Under the pieces are notes generated by a model. That model made no database searches and was not told the origin of the DNA. It saw only the letters and a list, made by a program, of their open reading frames with translations. Positions 35,301 through 44,202 of a DNA stretch of 56,134 nt are shown piece after piece. The stretch comes from Chthoniobacteraceae bacterium (GTDB lineage: Bacteria > Verrucomicrobiota > Verrucomicrobiia > Chthoniobacterales > Chthoniobacteraceae), in NCBI GenBank assembly GCA_947479475.1, contig CANJZW010000023.1, forward strand, positions 1-56,134, in the 5' to 3' direction. The position numbers and the translations under genes were made by a program. Numbering within the stretch: position 1 is the stretch's first letter; each line of letters opens with the position of its first letter.

Positions 35301-36599
35301 CTAGCCGCGAAGGGGCTGGGATACCCAACCGCAAAGCCACGAACGCAAATGCGACGGCATCCCCTCGCTCTGATGCGCCACAGCAACCAGGCAGGGGCCA
35401 CCTCCGAAAACTGAAACACCGCCTCGAGCGTGATTGACTGTGACACTTAAAAAACCATCTTGAGCACCATGCGTTAGCGAAGCACTTTCTAAGATTTGTT
35501 CCATTCTAAAGCGCGTGGATACCGCCTTTGTATCAAGGCCCATTTCTCCAGTTTGCATCGCATGCTCTCCAAGCCACAAGGCGAAGCCGCGCACCTCCGG
35601 AAACCTTGAAAGAGAGAGGCCAAGCTCTTCAAACCGCATTTGTTGGAGAGCTGGAGGACCAGACAAATCTCCCTCCACGGAAATTGCGACAGGCGCCACA
35701 GAAGCTACAGCCGAGGCATTGGACAGCGCGGGGAGAAGCGGCGCAGCAAGCGTTTTAGACGCTATGGTGGACGCTACTGCAGTACTTTTGCCCTCCACTT
35801 TCTGCGGGGGCTCCGATGTCTCGCTCACAAGAACGCGAAGCTTGGGTGCGCTTTCAGGAGGAGCCTGCGCGGGCTCCGTTTTAATTATGCCTCCGGCGTA
35901 AGCCTCTAGTATCTTTTTTAAACGGCTGTTGGGGGGTGCTCCCTGCGCCAAAACCACGGGCGCCTGCGGTGCTGTAACATGGAGTTCATCTCCAGCAGGA
36001 ATTCCTAGCTGCAACATCTCATCAAAGTCCGTGGATTCCGTCCCTTTTGTCGCCGGCAGCTTGACGCTCGAAAGGGCCTTCCTGGTTTGTTTTGCCTCTT
36101 TCGCTCGCGCACTGTCCGATTGCGTTTCTCCGTCCCATTGAGTGAATGTTTCCAATTCTGCCTGAGCCTCGTTCAAGATTTCAATGGGGACATCCGCCAC
36201 CAAAGGCTCTGGTTCACGCAATGGCTCCATCGCCAAATCCACGCCGGAATCTTTTTCCTTCGCTCCCGGATCGCGGAAAAGAGAGGGGTGCAATTTCACC
36301 AAGTAACGCAAAGAAAATGCCAAGGGTCGTTCGGCGCCTGCATTCAAGCGGCCCGCTGCGGACAAATCGATCATCTGCTCCGGTGCCCACTCCCCCGAGC
36401 GCTTCCACGCGGCGGGTACCCTGGCCATCAGATCCCCCAATGCGACGCGGTGCACCGATCCACGCGAGAGTTCGACAAGCGCCTCTGCCCGGATAAGAGG
36501 GTGCGCGCCCGGACCGTCTATTGGTTCGAACACGATATCTTCTACTTTAGGAGCGCCTTTTCCCACAAGCGCTCCCAACATGCGGCGCAGTAAACCCAT
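35301..36599 (-). CDS. Hypothetical protein with low-complexity linker and roadblock-like C terminus
   Basis: 432 aa from ATG 36599 (an in-frame TTG at 36635 is less likely; a GAGG lies just before the ATG). The N-terminal part (about 1-110) is a compact domain with DIVFEPIDGPGAHPLIRAEALVELS and a helix pair. The middle (about 120-310) is Ala/Pro/Glu/Ser-rich linker. The last 110 residues (from LQQMRFEELGLSLSRFPEV) have the helix-strand pattern of roadblock/LC7 domains. No enzyme motif. It is 124 nt downstream of the glycosyltransferase. The roadblock call is tentative. Confidence 0.7.
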   Translation of the reverse strand: MGLLRRMLGALVGKGAPKVEDIVFEPIDGPGAHPLIRAEALVELSRGSVHRVALGDLMARVPAAWKRSGEWAPEQMIDLSAAGRLNAGAERPLAFSLRYLVKLHPSLFRDPGAKEKDSGVDLAMEPLREPEPLVADVPIEILNEAQAELETFTQWDGETQSDSARAKEAKQTRKALSSVKLPATKGTESTDFDEMLQLGIPAGDELHVTAPQAPVVLAQGAPPNSRLKKILEAYAGGIIKTEPAQAPPESAPKLRVLVSETSEPPQKVEGKSTAVASTIASKTLAAPLLPALSNASAVASVAPVAISVEGDLSGPPALQQMRFEELGLSLSRFPEVRGFALWLGEHAMQTGEMGLDTKAVSTRFRMEQILESASLTHGAQDGFLSVTVNHARGGVSVFGGGPCLVAVAHQSEGMPSHLRSWLCGWVSQPLRG

Positions 36600-36723
36600 C
36601 CCCTCTTTGAAAGCCTGAAAACTGTCCGGGCGCAAGCTAGGGAATCATCCCTGACTCATAAACTTGATGCGAGGGGACGAAACGCCTCAAAAGCATAAAC
36701 CCAACCATACGCGAAGGCAAAAT

Positions 36724-38337
36724 TCATTTGGCCTTACTCCCCTTGGCCTTCGAAAGAATAGCATTGATTTCAGCAATGACTTTCGGGAGATCCCCGGTGG
36801 AGGGCGCACCGGCCAGGCACGAACGCACATTCCCCTTTTCGTCGACAACAAAAACCTCGATCGAAAAATCCGGACTGCAAAGATTCGGCACAACTTTTGC
36901 CTCCCAGTCCATCAGTACGGGCCACTGTGTTCCGTCCTTGATCATCATCCGAACGGCACCGTGGAAAACGGACGGAACGTTACGAACATCGGCCAGACCT
37001 AAAATTTCGACCCTTTCCCCAAAAACTTCTTTAATCGGTTTCACCCAGGACGCAATTTTTCCGGTACCAGAACGGGTGGCGGCCACAATAAACAAGGGTC
37101 TGTCCCGGGGGAACCGGACAGAGTGAGGCACTCCAGCTTGATCCTGTAAATCAAGATCGGGGCAGCGCGCCTCCCCTGCGACAGCGAAATTTCCAGACGC
37201 CAATAAAAGAGATCCAGCGAAGATCAGAGAACGTCCGCGCCATCCCACTGGTTTTCCAACCAAAAAACGCAGCGCGCCGTACCATTGGTTAAGCAATAGA
37301 AAGCCCACGGCAAGGGGCTGTAGGAGCGCGCCTACCAAGGGCTGTTTGAATCGGAACGCAAGAGAGCCGCGCGCGGCAACTCCAAGCGTAAGGGACATGA
37401 AAGCCCACCGAGCAGAAAGATTGTCCAAGTTTCCGAATAACAAGCAAAGAAAGGGAAGCACTTGGCCACAAAAAAGAAGAATACTAAAAGGAATAACGCT
37501 TTTGGGTGACGCAAGCCCTTCATGCGCGTTTTTTGCAAATCCTCGCCACACCTCTCCTGCCCCCGAATACATTCGGCAAGTAGCAACTGCAGTAGCGTCA
37601 AAAAGGTCGGTTAACTTTCCGGCTCTCCGGAAGGCGCGCGCCAGACCAATGCCCTCGTGAAAGCTACCGCGAGTGATCTCATGGCCTCCGACTTCGAAAT
37701 AAGCCCGCTTGCGAAAGACCATCAACTGCCCGCAGGCCGCTGCGAATCGGGGATCCGTCGTTGCCCGCATGCGACCGAGTGGCAGAAACCCAAGTAGCAC
37801 GAAATGAATCAATGGAATGATCATAACTTCGGAAAGAGTCTCAAGCCTCTGCCAAGGCACGCCACTGAGCAGATCCAATTCAGGCCGAAGAAAAGCCGCA
37901 GATATCCGCGCAAGAGCTTCACTGCCTCGCAAACGCACATCGGCATCGATAAATACAAGAATATCGTTTTTTGCGCCCTGCGCCAAACTCCAACATCCGA
38001 ACGGTTTTCCCGCCCAGCCCAAGGGGGGCGGAGTCCCTTCCAGAAGGCTGACCCTATCGTCTTTCATTGCAATCGAACGCACAATTTCCGCTGTGGCATC
38101 GGTGGAACCATCGTCCCAAACAAGCACCTGAAAATTGACACCCTCGCTCTGTAAAACCGATTCAATAGCAGCGCGGATATTCAGTTCCTCATTGCGTGCC
38201 GGAATCAGTACAGAAACAGATGGCACTGTCCGCACCATCGGTTCGGGCAAAGAATTGTACTCGCTTAGGTTGGCTAGGATCATCACCGCAGGAAGCGCCG
38301 CCGACGCACTGCAAAACATCATCATGGCAGCGCTCAT
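36724..38337 (-). CDS. CrtQ-like family 2 glycosyltransferase with C-terminal thioredoxin-fold-like domain
   Basis: 537 aa from ATG 38337, which overlaps the acyltransferase stop as ATGA (the open frame begins at 38400). The GT2 core shows VSVLIPARNEE, the DDGSTD motif (75-80), DAD (131-133) and a late helix GIGLARAFRRAGK. Membrane helices lie at the N terminus and between about 270 and 365, as in CrtQ and hopanoid-type GT2 enzymes. After a further hydrophobic segment (SLIFAGSLLLASGNFAVAG) comes an extra domain of about 150 residues (PLFIVAATRSGTGKIASWV, then IEVFVVDEKGNVRSCLAG). It resembles a thioredoxin/peroxiredoxin fold without a CxxC. In the carotenoid context the GT would glycosylate a C30 carotenoid acid; this is inference. 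Confidence 0.85.
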   Translation of the reverse strand: MSAAMMMFCSASAALPAVMILANLSEYNSLPEPMVRTVPSVSVLIPARNEELNIRAAIESVLQSEGVNFQVLVWDDGSTDATAEIVRSIAMKDDRVSLLEGTPPPLGWAGKPFGCWSLAQGAKNDILVFIDADVRLRGSEALARISAAFLRPELDLLSGVPWQRLETLSEVMIIPLIHFVLLGFLPLGRMRATTDPRFAAACGQLMVFRKRAYFEVGGHEITRGSFHEGIGLARAFRRAGKLTDLFDATAVATCRMYSGAGEVWRGFAKNAHEGLASPKSVIPFSILLFCGQVLPFLCLLFGNLDNLSARWAFMSLTLGVAARGSLAFRFKQPLVGALLQPLAVGFLLLNQWYGALRFLVGKPVGWRGRSLIFAGSLLLASGNFAVAGEARCPDLDLQDQAGVPHSVRFPRDRPLFIVAATRSGTGKIASWVKPIKEVFGERVEILGLADVRNVPSVFHGAVRMMIKDGTQWPVLMDWEAKVVPNLCSPDFSIEVFVVDEKGNVRSCLAGAPSTGDLPKVIAEINAILSKAKGSKAK

Positions 38338-39134
38338 GAGAGCGAGGAATGGTCGAGTGAAGCGGTCTCGCCTCGCATCAAAGCCACGAAACGCCGCCAT
38401 AGATCGTAAGGAACGGAGGCGCCGCCGCGGCCCGAAAGAAGCGTTTTAAAGAACACATCGTTTCTGCTCCATGCCGCCTGCGCCAGTGCATCTTGGGTCG
38501 CCTGCAAAGAGGCCTCCAAACTTGCCCTTGCGTGGGCAGAACTTTCTCCCAAAGCGTGTCCATGCTGGACAGGACCGAACTGAAGAATGATTTCGGGAAA
38601 CCGCTCCTGGCCAAACCCGTACTCGATGGCAAGAGGCACAAAGGCAGCTTCCGGCTCCATGACGGCGAGATGCGCGAGGCCGGAGGCAATGCGCAAGGGT
38701 CTCTCACGGACATCGGCGAACCGGTTCTGTGGAGTCAACCACAGCATCGCACCGGGTTGAGCCAACAGGGCCCTTGAGGTGCGAAGAAATGTGCGCGCAC
38801 CGGCGAGAGTCCCTTTCTCGACACCGAATACACCCATGTGCTTGAAAATACCGTATCGTTCTAGCTGCTTGGAGTCCATCGGACCGAACTGAGCTCGCCC
38901 AGCATAACAATGAGCCCCCAGCCACATCATCACGAGGGGATCCCACCATGAGGCGTGATTCAAATAGACGACCAACGGAGTATTCTGAGAAATTGAAGGG
39001 GGCAATCCTGCCTGGGCCACGCGGACAGAGTGAAAGTGCTTTTTTAAAGCTCTTTCGATGTGGCCTAAAAACAGGGAGAGAAGAATCGGCGTAATTCGTG
39101 CAGGCGCGCGGGACGGATGGAGAGCCTGTTTCAT
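38334..39134 (-). CDS. PlsC/CrtO-like membrane acyltransferase
   Basis: 266 aa. The catalytic H-X4-D is NHASWWD (His60, Asp65) and is followed by the FGPMDSKQL and GVFGVEKGT blocks of lysophospholipid-type acyltransferases. The usual EGTR block is changed: the equivalent stretch reads LTPQNRFADV. It sits 5 nt after the second desaturase and overlaps the glycosyltransferase start by 4 nt, so it is translationally coupled. In staphyloxanthin-type pathways an acyltransferase (CrtO) adds a fatty acid to the carotenoid glycoside; that role is inferred from position. Confidence 0.85.
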   Translation of the reverse strand: MKQALHPSRAPARITPILLSLFLGHIERALKKHFHSVRVAQAGLPPSISQNTPLVVYLNHASWWDPLVMMWLGAHCYAGRAQFGPMDSKQLERYGIFKHMGVFGVEKGTLAGARTFLRTSRALLAQPGAMLWLTPQNRFADVRERPLRIASGLAHLAVMEPEAAFVPLAIEYGFGQERFPEIILQFGPVQHGHALGESSAHARASLEASLQATQDALAQAAWSRNDVFFKTLLSGRGGASVPYDLWRRFVALMRGETASLDHSSLS

Positions 39135-39139
39135 AACGG

Positions 39140-40681
39140 CTAACTGTGCGCGATTGAAACGTGGGAAACCAGACCATCCTTATCCAAAGCGTCAGCTGCG
39201 ATCCAGCCGCTCATCAGTGCCATGGGCATTCCCGGACCGGGGTGCGCCGAGCCGCCCGCAAGGTAAAGCCCGCGCACATCAGGGCTGCGATTTGAGGGTT
39301 TGAGAGAGCCACTGATTCGGCCATGACTCGCAAGGCCGTAAATTGCCCCATTGAGCACTTGATAGCGTTCCTGAATATCGTGAGGCGTTAAAATCCGTTC
39401 GGTTAAGATCCGTTCTTCAATGTCGTCCAAGCCGGCTGTGCGCTTGAGTTTATTGAGAATAGTGCGCCGATAGGAAGGCAGAATCTCCTTCCAATCCTGC
39501 CCGGGACGAAGATAGGGCGTATGGACAAGTACGTAGAGGGCTTCGCCGCCCTCTGGTGCCACCTGGGGCTCTGTTACCGAAGGCGCACAAACATAACAGG
39601 TCGGATCCGGAGCCGGCTCTCCTTTGGAATAGATCGCTTCGAACTCCAGGTGCGGGTCGGCACTGAAGACGAAATTGTGGTGCAAGAGATGATCGTATCT
39701 TTTCTTCAATCCCAAATAAAGAACCACCCCTGAACAAGCCGGTTCGTATTTGCGCCGGTTCTCAAACCGCGCCGCGGTTTTTTCCTCCAAGAGATCCCGA
39801 TGCGTGAGAACGCTATCCCGGTTTGAAACAACGGCAGCCGCAGCAATCCGCTCCCCGGTTGTTGTCTCGACTCCGACGGTTCTTCCATCTTCTACGACAA
39901 TCCGAGAAACAGACACCCCCGTCTTGATATCAACCCCGAGTTGCAATGCCAGTTTCCTCAGAGCCGCGGGAACGGCGGCGGTTCCGCCTATCGGGTACCA
40001 GACTCCTTCACTGGACTGCATGTGCGCTATTCCACAGAGCACGGCGGGCGAGAGCTCAGGAGAAGAACCTACGTACTGGGTGAAATGATCCAGCATTTGA
40101 GTCACTCGCTCATCGGGTACGTACGAACGGAGAAGCCCGGAGACCGTCCTCCCCAGACGGATGGCGAGTACATCTTTGAGAGAACCCGCTCGAACCATGT
40201 CCCCAGCCGAGAACATATCCATCATCTTTCCGATGGGCCTCCAAAAGAAGACGCGCTCAGAAATGTCGGACTGCCTCTTAGAGAGCTCTAGAAATCTTTG
40301 GTAGCCTTCACCGCTAGCGGTTCCGGGCGAAAAGGCATCGATGCGTTGCGCCATTTCGGTGGTGTCTGCAACAAGGTCGAGTGTTGATCCGTCCTCGAAA
40401 AAGCTGCGCCATTGAGGGTCGATGCGGACCAAGTCCAAAACGTCTTCAAGCGTTTGTCCCGCTTCATGGAAGATTCGCCGAAGCACAGAGGGCACCGTGA
40501 CAATCGTCGGTCCCATGTCGAATCGAAAACCAGTGTCCTCGTGCACAGCGGCTTTACCCCCGAGCCAAGGGTTGGTCTCCAAAACACGCACCTTGTAGCC
40601 TCTGGCCGCAAGTGTGCATGCGGCAGAAAGCCCCCCCAACCCTGCGCCAATCACCACCACCAGATCTGTATTTATTTTCAC
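39140..40681 (-). CDS. CrtN/CrtP-type carotenoid desaturase/oxidase (second copy)
   Basis: 513 aa from GTG 40681. The start is chosen because a GGAGG lies 6 nt upstream and the GTG overlaps the aldehyde dehydrogenase stop as GTGA. The product has an FAD-binding VVVIGAGLGGLSAACTL motif, a typical GGKAAVHEDTGFRFDMGPTI block, and the C-terminal LYLAGGSAHPGPGMPMALMSG of the phytoene-desaturase superfamily. Either desaturation or terminal-methyl oxidation (CrtP activity) is possible. Adjacent to an aldehyde dehydrogenase, the oxidase role is the more likely; this is inference. Confidence 0.88.
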   Translation of the reverse strand: MKINTDLVVVIGAGLGGLSAACTLAARGYKVRVLETNPWLGGKAAVHEDTGFRFDMGPTIVTVPSVLRRIFHEAGQTLEDVLDLVRIDPQWRSFFEDGSTLDLVADTTEMAQRIDAFSPGTASGEGYQRFLELSKRQSDISERVFFWRPIGKMMDMFSAGDMVRAGSLKDVLAIRLGRTVSGLLRSYVPDERVTQMLDHFTQYVGSSPELSPAVLCGIAHMQSSEGVWYPIGGTAAVPAALRKLALQLGVDIKTGVSVSRIVVEDGRTVGVETTTGERIAAAAVVSNRDSVLTHRDLLEEKTAARFENRRKYEPACSGVVLYLGLKKRYDHLLHHNFVFSADPHLEFEAIYSKGEPAPDPTCYVCAPSVTEPQVAPEGGEALYVLVHTPYLRPGQDWKEILPSYRRTILNKLKRTAGLDDIEERILTERILTPHDIQERYQVLNGAIYGLASHGRISGSLKPSNRSPDVRGLYLAGGSAHPGPGMPMALMSGWIAADALDKDGLVSHVSIAHS

Positions 40682-42162
40682 TGTGAGCCTCCGGCTTTTG
40701 CGGTTCTTCGAGAACCAATCCATATTTTCGCTGTCACTTTACAAATCTCTGTCAAGGCGCGGAACCTCGTACGCCAATCTCCGCCATGTGTGAGACGAAT
40801 CAATGCCGCGGCGAGATTTGAATCCACTTCCGATGCCTCCAAGTGCTGCACCTGACCACCAGACCGCACCTGTAAAACTTTAATGCGGCTCATTTCCAGC
40901 AAACCCTCTGCACCCCGTGTTACCCCATAGCCACTATTTCCCGAGCCTCCGAAAGGAATGCGAGGATCGGCACTAGGAACGATCAGATCATTCACACTAA
41001 CCAAGCCGGCTCGGATTTTTCCAGCCATTACAACGCTCTCCTGGAGGTCCTGCGAAAAAACAGATGCACCCAGCGCGTATTCGCATCGGACAGCGGCATC
41101 CAATGCTGCGTCATCAGATTCCACCGATGTGATGCAGAGGATGGGCGCAAAAAGCTCCGCCAGGGAATCCTGCATTTGGAGGGGGACATTTGCGAGCACG
41201 CAGGGAAATTTAATGTCGCCGTTTTTGATTTCCCCGTGCACAAGCCTGGCTCCTTGCAGCAGAGCCTTTTCGACCCATTTGACCAAGCTGGCTTGCCCTG
41301 GAACGCCTTCATTGGCGTTGTGTATCTCTGCCACGAAAGACAATTCCCTCTTGAGTATTACCTCCAACTCTTGAGCGAGATTATCGGCCACAAACACCCT
41401 CCTTGGGGCCAAGCAAGTGCGGCTTTGGTTGAAAGTAAGTCCAAATCGAAGAGCCTTCGCCACAAGGTGCAGATCTGCATCGGCTCTAACAAAAACGGCA
41501 TCACATCCGGAGAGCTCGACGATAGCTGGAATGGCTCTTTTTGAGAGAACCTCGAGTATTTTTGTGCCGTTCTGAAAGCCTCCTGTGAAAACCACTTTTC
41601 CAAGCGATTCTCCCAAAAGTAAAATACCGGCCTCCATTGTATCAGGGAGGACCACAAGAAGCCCCTCGGGGAGACCGGCTTCAGTTGCTAATTGAGCCAT
41701 GAGTCCTGCAACAGCTGCCCCGCCGCTTGCAGGCTTCCATACGGCTGCATTGCCAACCACAAGCGCTTGGAGAACCTGAACCCCTCCGAGAAACAATGGA
41801 TAATTGGAAGGAGAGATCACGGCGATTACGCCGAAGGGTTCTCTCCTAATTTCAGAGCACACACGGCCAAGCCACCAAGGCCTTCCCTTTTTTCCAAGCC
41901 GAAGCGGCCTGAGAATGGATTCGGCGTTTTGTTCTAAAAACTTGACTGCCTCAAGCAGTGGAAGCACTTCAGAAAGAAGCACCTCAGACAGCGGATGTGC
42001 TTTTGAAGACGCAGCGGCAGCCAACCACACACACTCGCTGGCGATCCGGACACGCAATCTACGAAACACTTGGAGACGCGTCAGCAAGGGAGTGTTGTGC
42101 CAAGCCGCCTGTGCGACGCGAGCCCGCGCGACACCTTCCGAAACGAGCGCTTCCACACTCAT
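40678..42162 (-). CDS. Aldehyde dehydrogenase, AldH-like, in the carotenoid-type cluster
   Basis: 494 aa. ALDH core: SPSNYP (Asn120), NAAVWKPA, FTGG (193-195) for NAD, the active-site Glu216 in VELSG and catalytic Cys250 in SRTCLAPRRV. The VELSG-CDAVFV context differs slightly from the usual ELGGKSP. The sequence starts with a GAGGTGA 1 nt before the ATG. Between two carotenoid desaturase-like genes it would oxidise a C30 carotenoid aldehyde to the acid (AldH role in the staphyloxanthin pathway), which is inference from context. Confidence 0.88.
   Translation of the reverse strand: MSVEALVSEGVARARVAQAAWHNTPLLTRLQVFRRLRVRIASECVWLAAAASSKAHPLSEVLLSEVLPLLEAVKFLEQNAESILRPLRLGKKGRPWWLGRVCSEIRREPFGVIAVISPSNYPLFLGGVQVLQALVVGNAAVWKPASGGAAVAGLMAQLATEAGLPEGLLVVLPDTMEAGILLLGESLGKVVFTGGFQNGTKILEVLSKRAIPAIVELSGCDAVFVRADADLHLVAKALRFGLTFNQSRTCLAPRRVFVADNLAQELEVILKRELSFVAEIHNANEGVPGQASLVKWVEKALLQGARLVHGEIKNGDIKFPCVLANVPLQMQDSLAELFAPILCITSVESDDAALDAAVRCEYALGASVFSQDLQESVVMAGKIRAGLVSVNDLIVPSADPRIPFGGSGNSGYGVTRGAEGLLEMSRIKVLQVRSGGQVQHLEASEVDSNLAAALIRLTHGGDWRTRFRALTEICKVTAKIWIGSRRTAKAGGSQ
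40688..40692 (-). promoter_or_regulatory. Strong Shine-Dalgarno deciding the GTG start of the second desaturase
   Basis: On the minus strand GGAGG lies 6 nt upstream of GTG 40681, inside the last codons of the aldehyde dehydrogenase. It supports re-initiation at the GTGA overlap and argues against the upstream ATG at 40723. Confidence 0.75.
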
Positions 42163-42333
42163 GTCACCTCGAAGGGAATGCGCCTCAAACAGTTAAGCTG
42201 CAGCGTCTCCGCAAGCCGGCGCCCCGCCCTGACGAACCTGCCGCGGTCCCCCCGGACGCGACAGGCGCTCATGACGAGACGACGGCTTGGAGAGACCTTC
42301 ACCAGGTCGCTTCCAAAATGACATCCCACTTGG

Positions 42334-42351
42334 TGTGATATTCGTATCACA
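42334..42351. other. Perfect 7-bp hairpin after the first desaturase gene
   Basis: TGTGATA (42334-42340), loop TTCG and TATCACA (42345-42351) form a perfect stem, 11 nt downstream of the stop codon. There is no T-tract on the minus strand, so it is not a simple terminator. It may be a processing or stability element, or an operator, in the 200 nt gap before the aldehyde dehydrogenase. Confidence 0.6.
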
Positions 42352-42362
42352 AGCTTTAACAT

Positions 42363-43946
42363 TTAGCAACAGGAGTCGGCTCTGGGAGCCATTTTGGAGG
42401 CAATCGCACACAAATTGGAGTCAAACTCGGATCCCATCTTGATCTCGGCATCCGCAGCAGGATAGGCCACTCCAAAATCTTCACACAACAAGCGCGCCGT
42501 AATCCGTGCGCCTTCGTAAATCACCGGCAACCCGCTGCCTGGATGAGTTCCTCCACCGACAAGGTACATTCCATCAATATCCTCAAACCGGTTCCGCGGT
42601 CTGAAATGCAGCATTTGCGAAAGGGTATGCGCGAGATTGAACGTGGCCCCCTTGTGGATGGAAAAGCCGTGTTCCCAGTCATCGGGAGTCAGTATTTTTT
42701 CGTAACAAATACGCTGGCGAAGGCCAAGGAAGCCGGCGGCCTCGGCTTCCTTGATGAGCCTGTCGCGGAATCCCTGCTTATCGCGTTTCCAATTGATATT
42801 TGGCGTCTTATGGGGAACAGGCGCAAGCAGGTACACGGTGCTCTTCCCGGCAGGTGCCAGCGTTGGATCCGTGACGCCGGCGTTTTGAACGTAAAACGAT
42901 GGTTCGCGAGGCAACACTTTGAGGTCCTCGATTTCTCTAAGATTCTGCCGGTATTGACTCGAAATCTGGATGGTGTGGTGCGGCATCTCAGGATACGAGC
43001 CTTCCACGCCTAGGTAGAGCATGAACGTGGAACACGAGTACTGCTTGGTCTCCAGTTCGGCGTCCGTCCAGTTGCGTCGGAGTCTATCCGGCACGAGATG
43101 GCTCATCGCATGCGCAAAATCCGCGTTCAAAACAACAGCATCCGCGTTGTGCACCCCCTGCTTCGTCCTCACACCGGTCACCTTGCGCCCTGTAAAGTTC
43201 AGCTCTTCGACAGGCTCATTCAGTCGCACATCGACTCCCACGCTTTGAGCGACACGCGCCATGGCCTGACTGACCTCGCCACATCCACCCACTGGGTGCC
43301 AAACTCCGTAATCGTACTCGAGATAACTAAGAATGCTGAACAAACTCGGACAACGGAAAGGTGACATTCCAAGGTATTTGCTTTGGAAGCTGAAGGCCAA
43401 CCGAACACGTTCGTCGCTGAAGAACTTCTTCAAGTAACTGTCCACCGATTCCCAAGGCCTGATGTGGGGCAGCGAGGAAATAACCTCCTTGGCGAAAAGG
43501 CTGCGCCATCCCAAAAACGGCCGTTCCAGACAGGATCTAATTCCGTTAAATTTCCTGCGGTTATCATCCAAAAAACGACGAAACCCACCCGCATCCGCGG
43601 CGCAAAGTTTCTCTATCTGCCTCTCCATTTCCCCCATGTCTGGAGTCGCGTCAATCTTGCCTCCGGCCCCAAACTGCACTCGGTATTGGGGGTCGAGCCT
43701 GACCATCTCGACCTCCCTCGCCAGACTAGTTCCCGCAGAGTGAAGGATCTCGTCCAGAATTTTTGGGTATAAAAAGAACGTGGGCCCAAGATCGAACCGA
43801 AAGCCAGATTCTTCGATGGACGAAGTGCGCCCCCCTACCGTCCCCATCTTTTCGAGAACCGTGACCTTAAATCCGGCTGAGCCAAGGAGAATGGCGGAAG
43901 CCAAACCACCCGGCCCCGCGCCTACAATAACAATTTCCTGGGACAT
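42363..43946 (-). CDS. CrtN/CrtI-type carotenoid desaturase (first copy)
   Basis: 527 aa. Standard dinucleotide motif IVIVGAGPGGLASAILL at the N terminus (residues 5-21), then GGRTSSIEESGFRFDLGPTF, VWHPVGGCGEVSQAMARVA and, near the C terminus, MYLVGGGTHPGSGLPVIYEGARI. These are hallmarks of CrtN/CrtI desaturases. It ends with several cysteines (SCC). It is the second gene after the divergent promoter, 15 nt downstream of the DUF2892 gene. Likely reaction: desaturation of a C30 (diapophytoene or squalene-derived) or C40 carotene. Confidence 0.88.
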   Translation of the reverse strand: MSQEIVIVGAGPGGLASAILLGSAGFKVTVLEKMGTVGGRTSSIEESGFRFDLGPTFFLYPKILDEILHSAGTSLAREVEMVRLDPQYRVQFGAGGKIDATPDMGEMERQIEKLCAADAGGFRRFLDDNRRKFNGIRSCLERPFLGWRSLFAKEVISSLPHIRPWESVDSYLKKFFSDERVRLAFSFQSKYLGMSPFRCPSLFSILSYLEYDYGVWHPVGGCGEVSQAMARVAQSVGVDVRLNEPVEELNFTGRKVTGVRTKQGVHNADAVVLNADFAHAMSHLVPDRLRRNWTDAELETKQYSCSTFMLYLGVEGSYPEMPHHTIQISSQYRQNLREIEDLKVLPREPSFYVQNAGVTDPTLAPAGKSTVYLLAPVPHKTPNINWKRDKQGFRDRLIKEAEAAGFLGLRQRICYEKILTPDDWEHGFSIHKGATFNLAHTLSQMLHFRPRNRFEDIDGMYLVGGGTHPGSGLPVIYEGARITARLLCEDFGVAYPAADAEIKMGSEFDSNLCAIASKMAPRADSCC

Positions 43947-43961
43947 TTCTCTTTCTGTCGT

Positions 43962-44165
43962 TTAGAGGGGCGTCTTCAGGCCACACGCACGCGCCACACA
44001 CCACCCTTTGAATGCTTCAAAAAGCATGAAAACACCGCTCCCCGCGAGCGCGACACAGGCGAGAATATTATCCCTCAAGAAGAACGCACCGGCCAAACAG
44101 CAAACTCCGCACGCTCCGCGGACCAGGCGCCCCAAGCGATCGATGTTTGGCTTAAGAAAACTCAT
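43962..44165 (-). CDS. DUF2892 small membrane protein
   Basis: 67 aa, YgaP-like DUF2892 domain: NIDRLGRLVRGACGVCCLAGAFFL and a second membrane segment with VALAGSGVFMLFEAFKGWC. Two transmembrane helices and five Cys. It is the first gene of the minus-strand row and starts about 30 nt after the predicted transcription start. DUF2892 proteins are often found beside redox or sulfur genes; a role in pigment export or membrane placement is conceivable but unproven. Confidence 0.85.
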   Translation of the reverse strand: MSFLKPNIDRLGRLVRGACGVCCLAGAFFLRDNILACVALAGSGVFMLFEAFKGWCVARACGLKTPL

Positions 44166-44202
44166 AGAGGGTGGATGGATTTGTCAGACGCTAGATTCCT
44201 AA

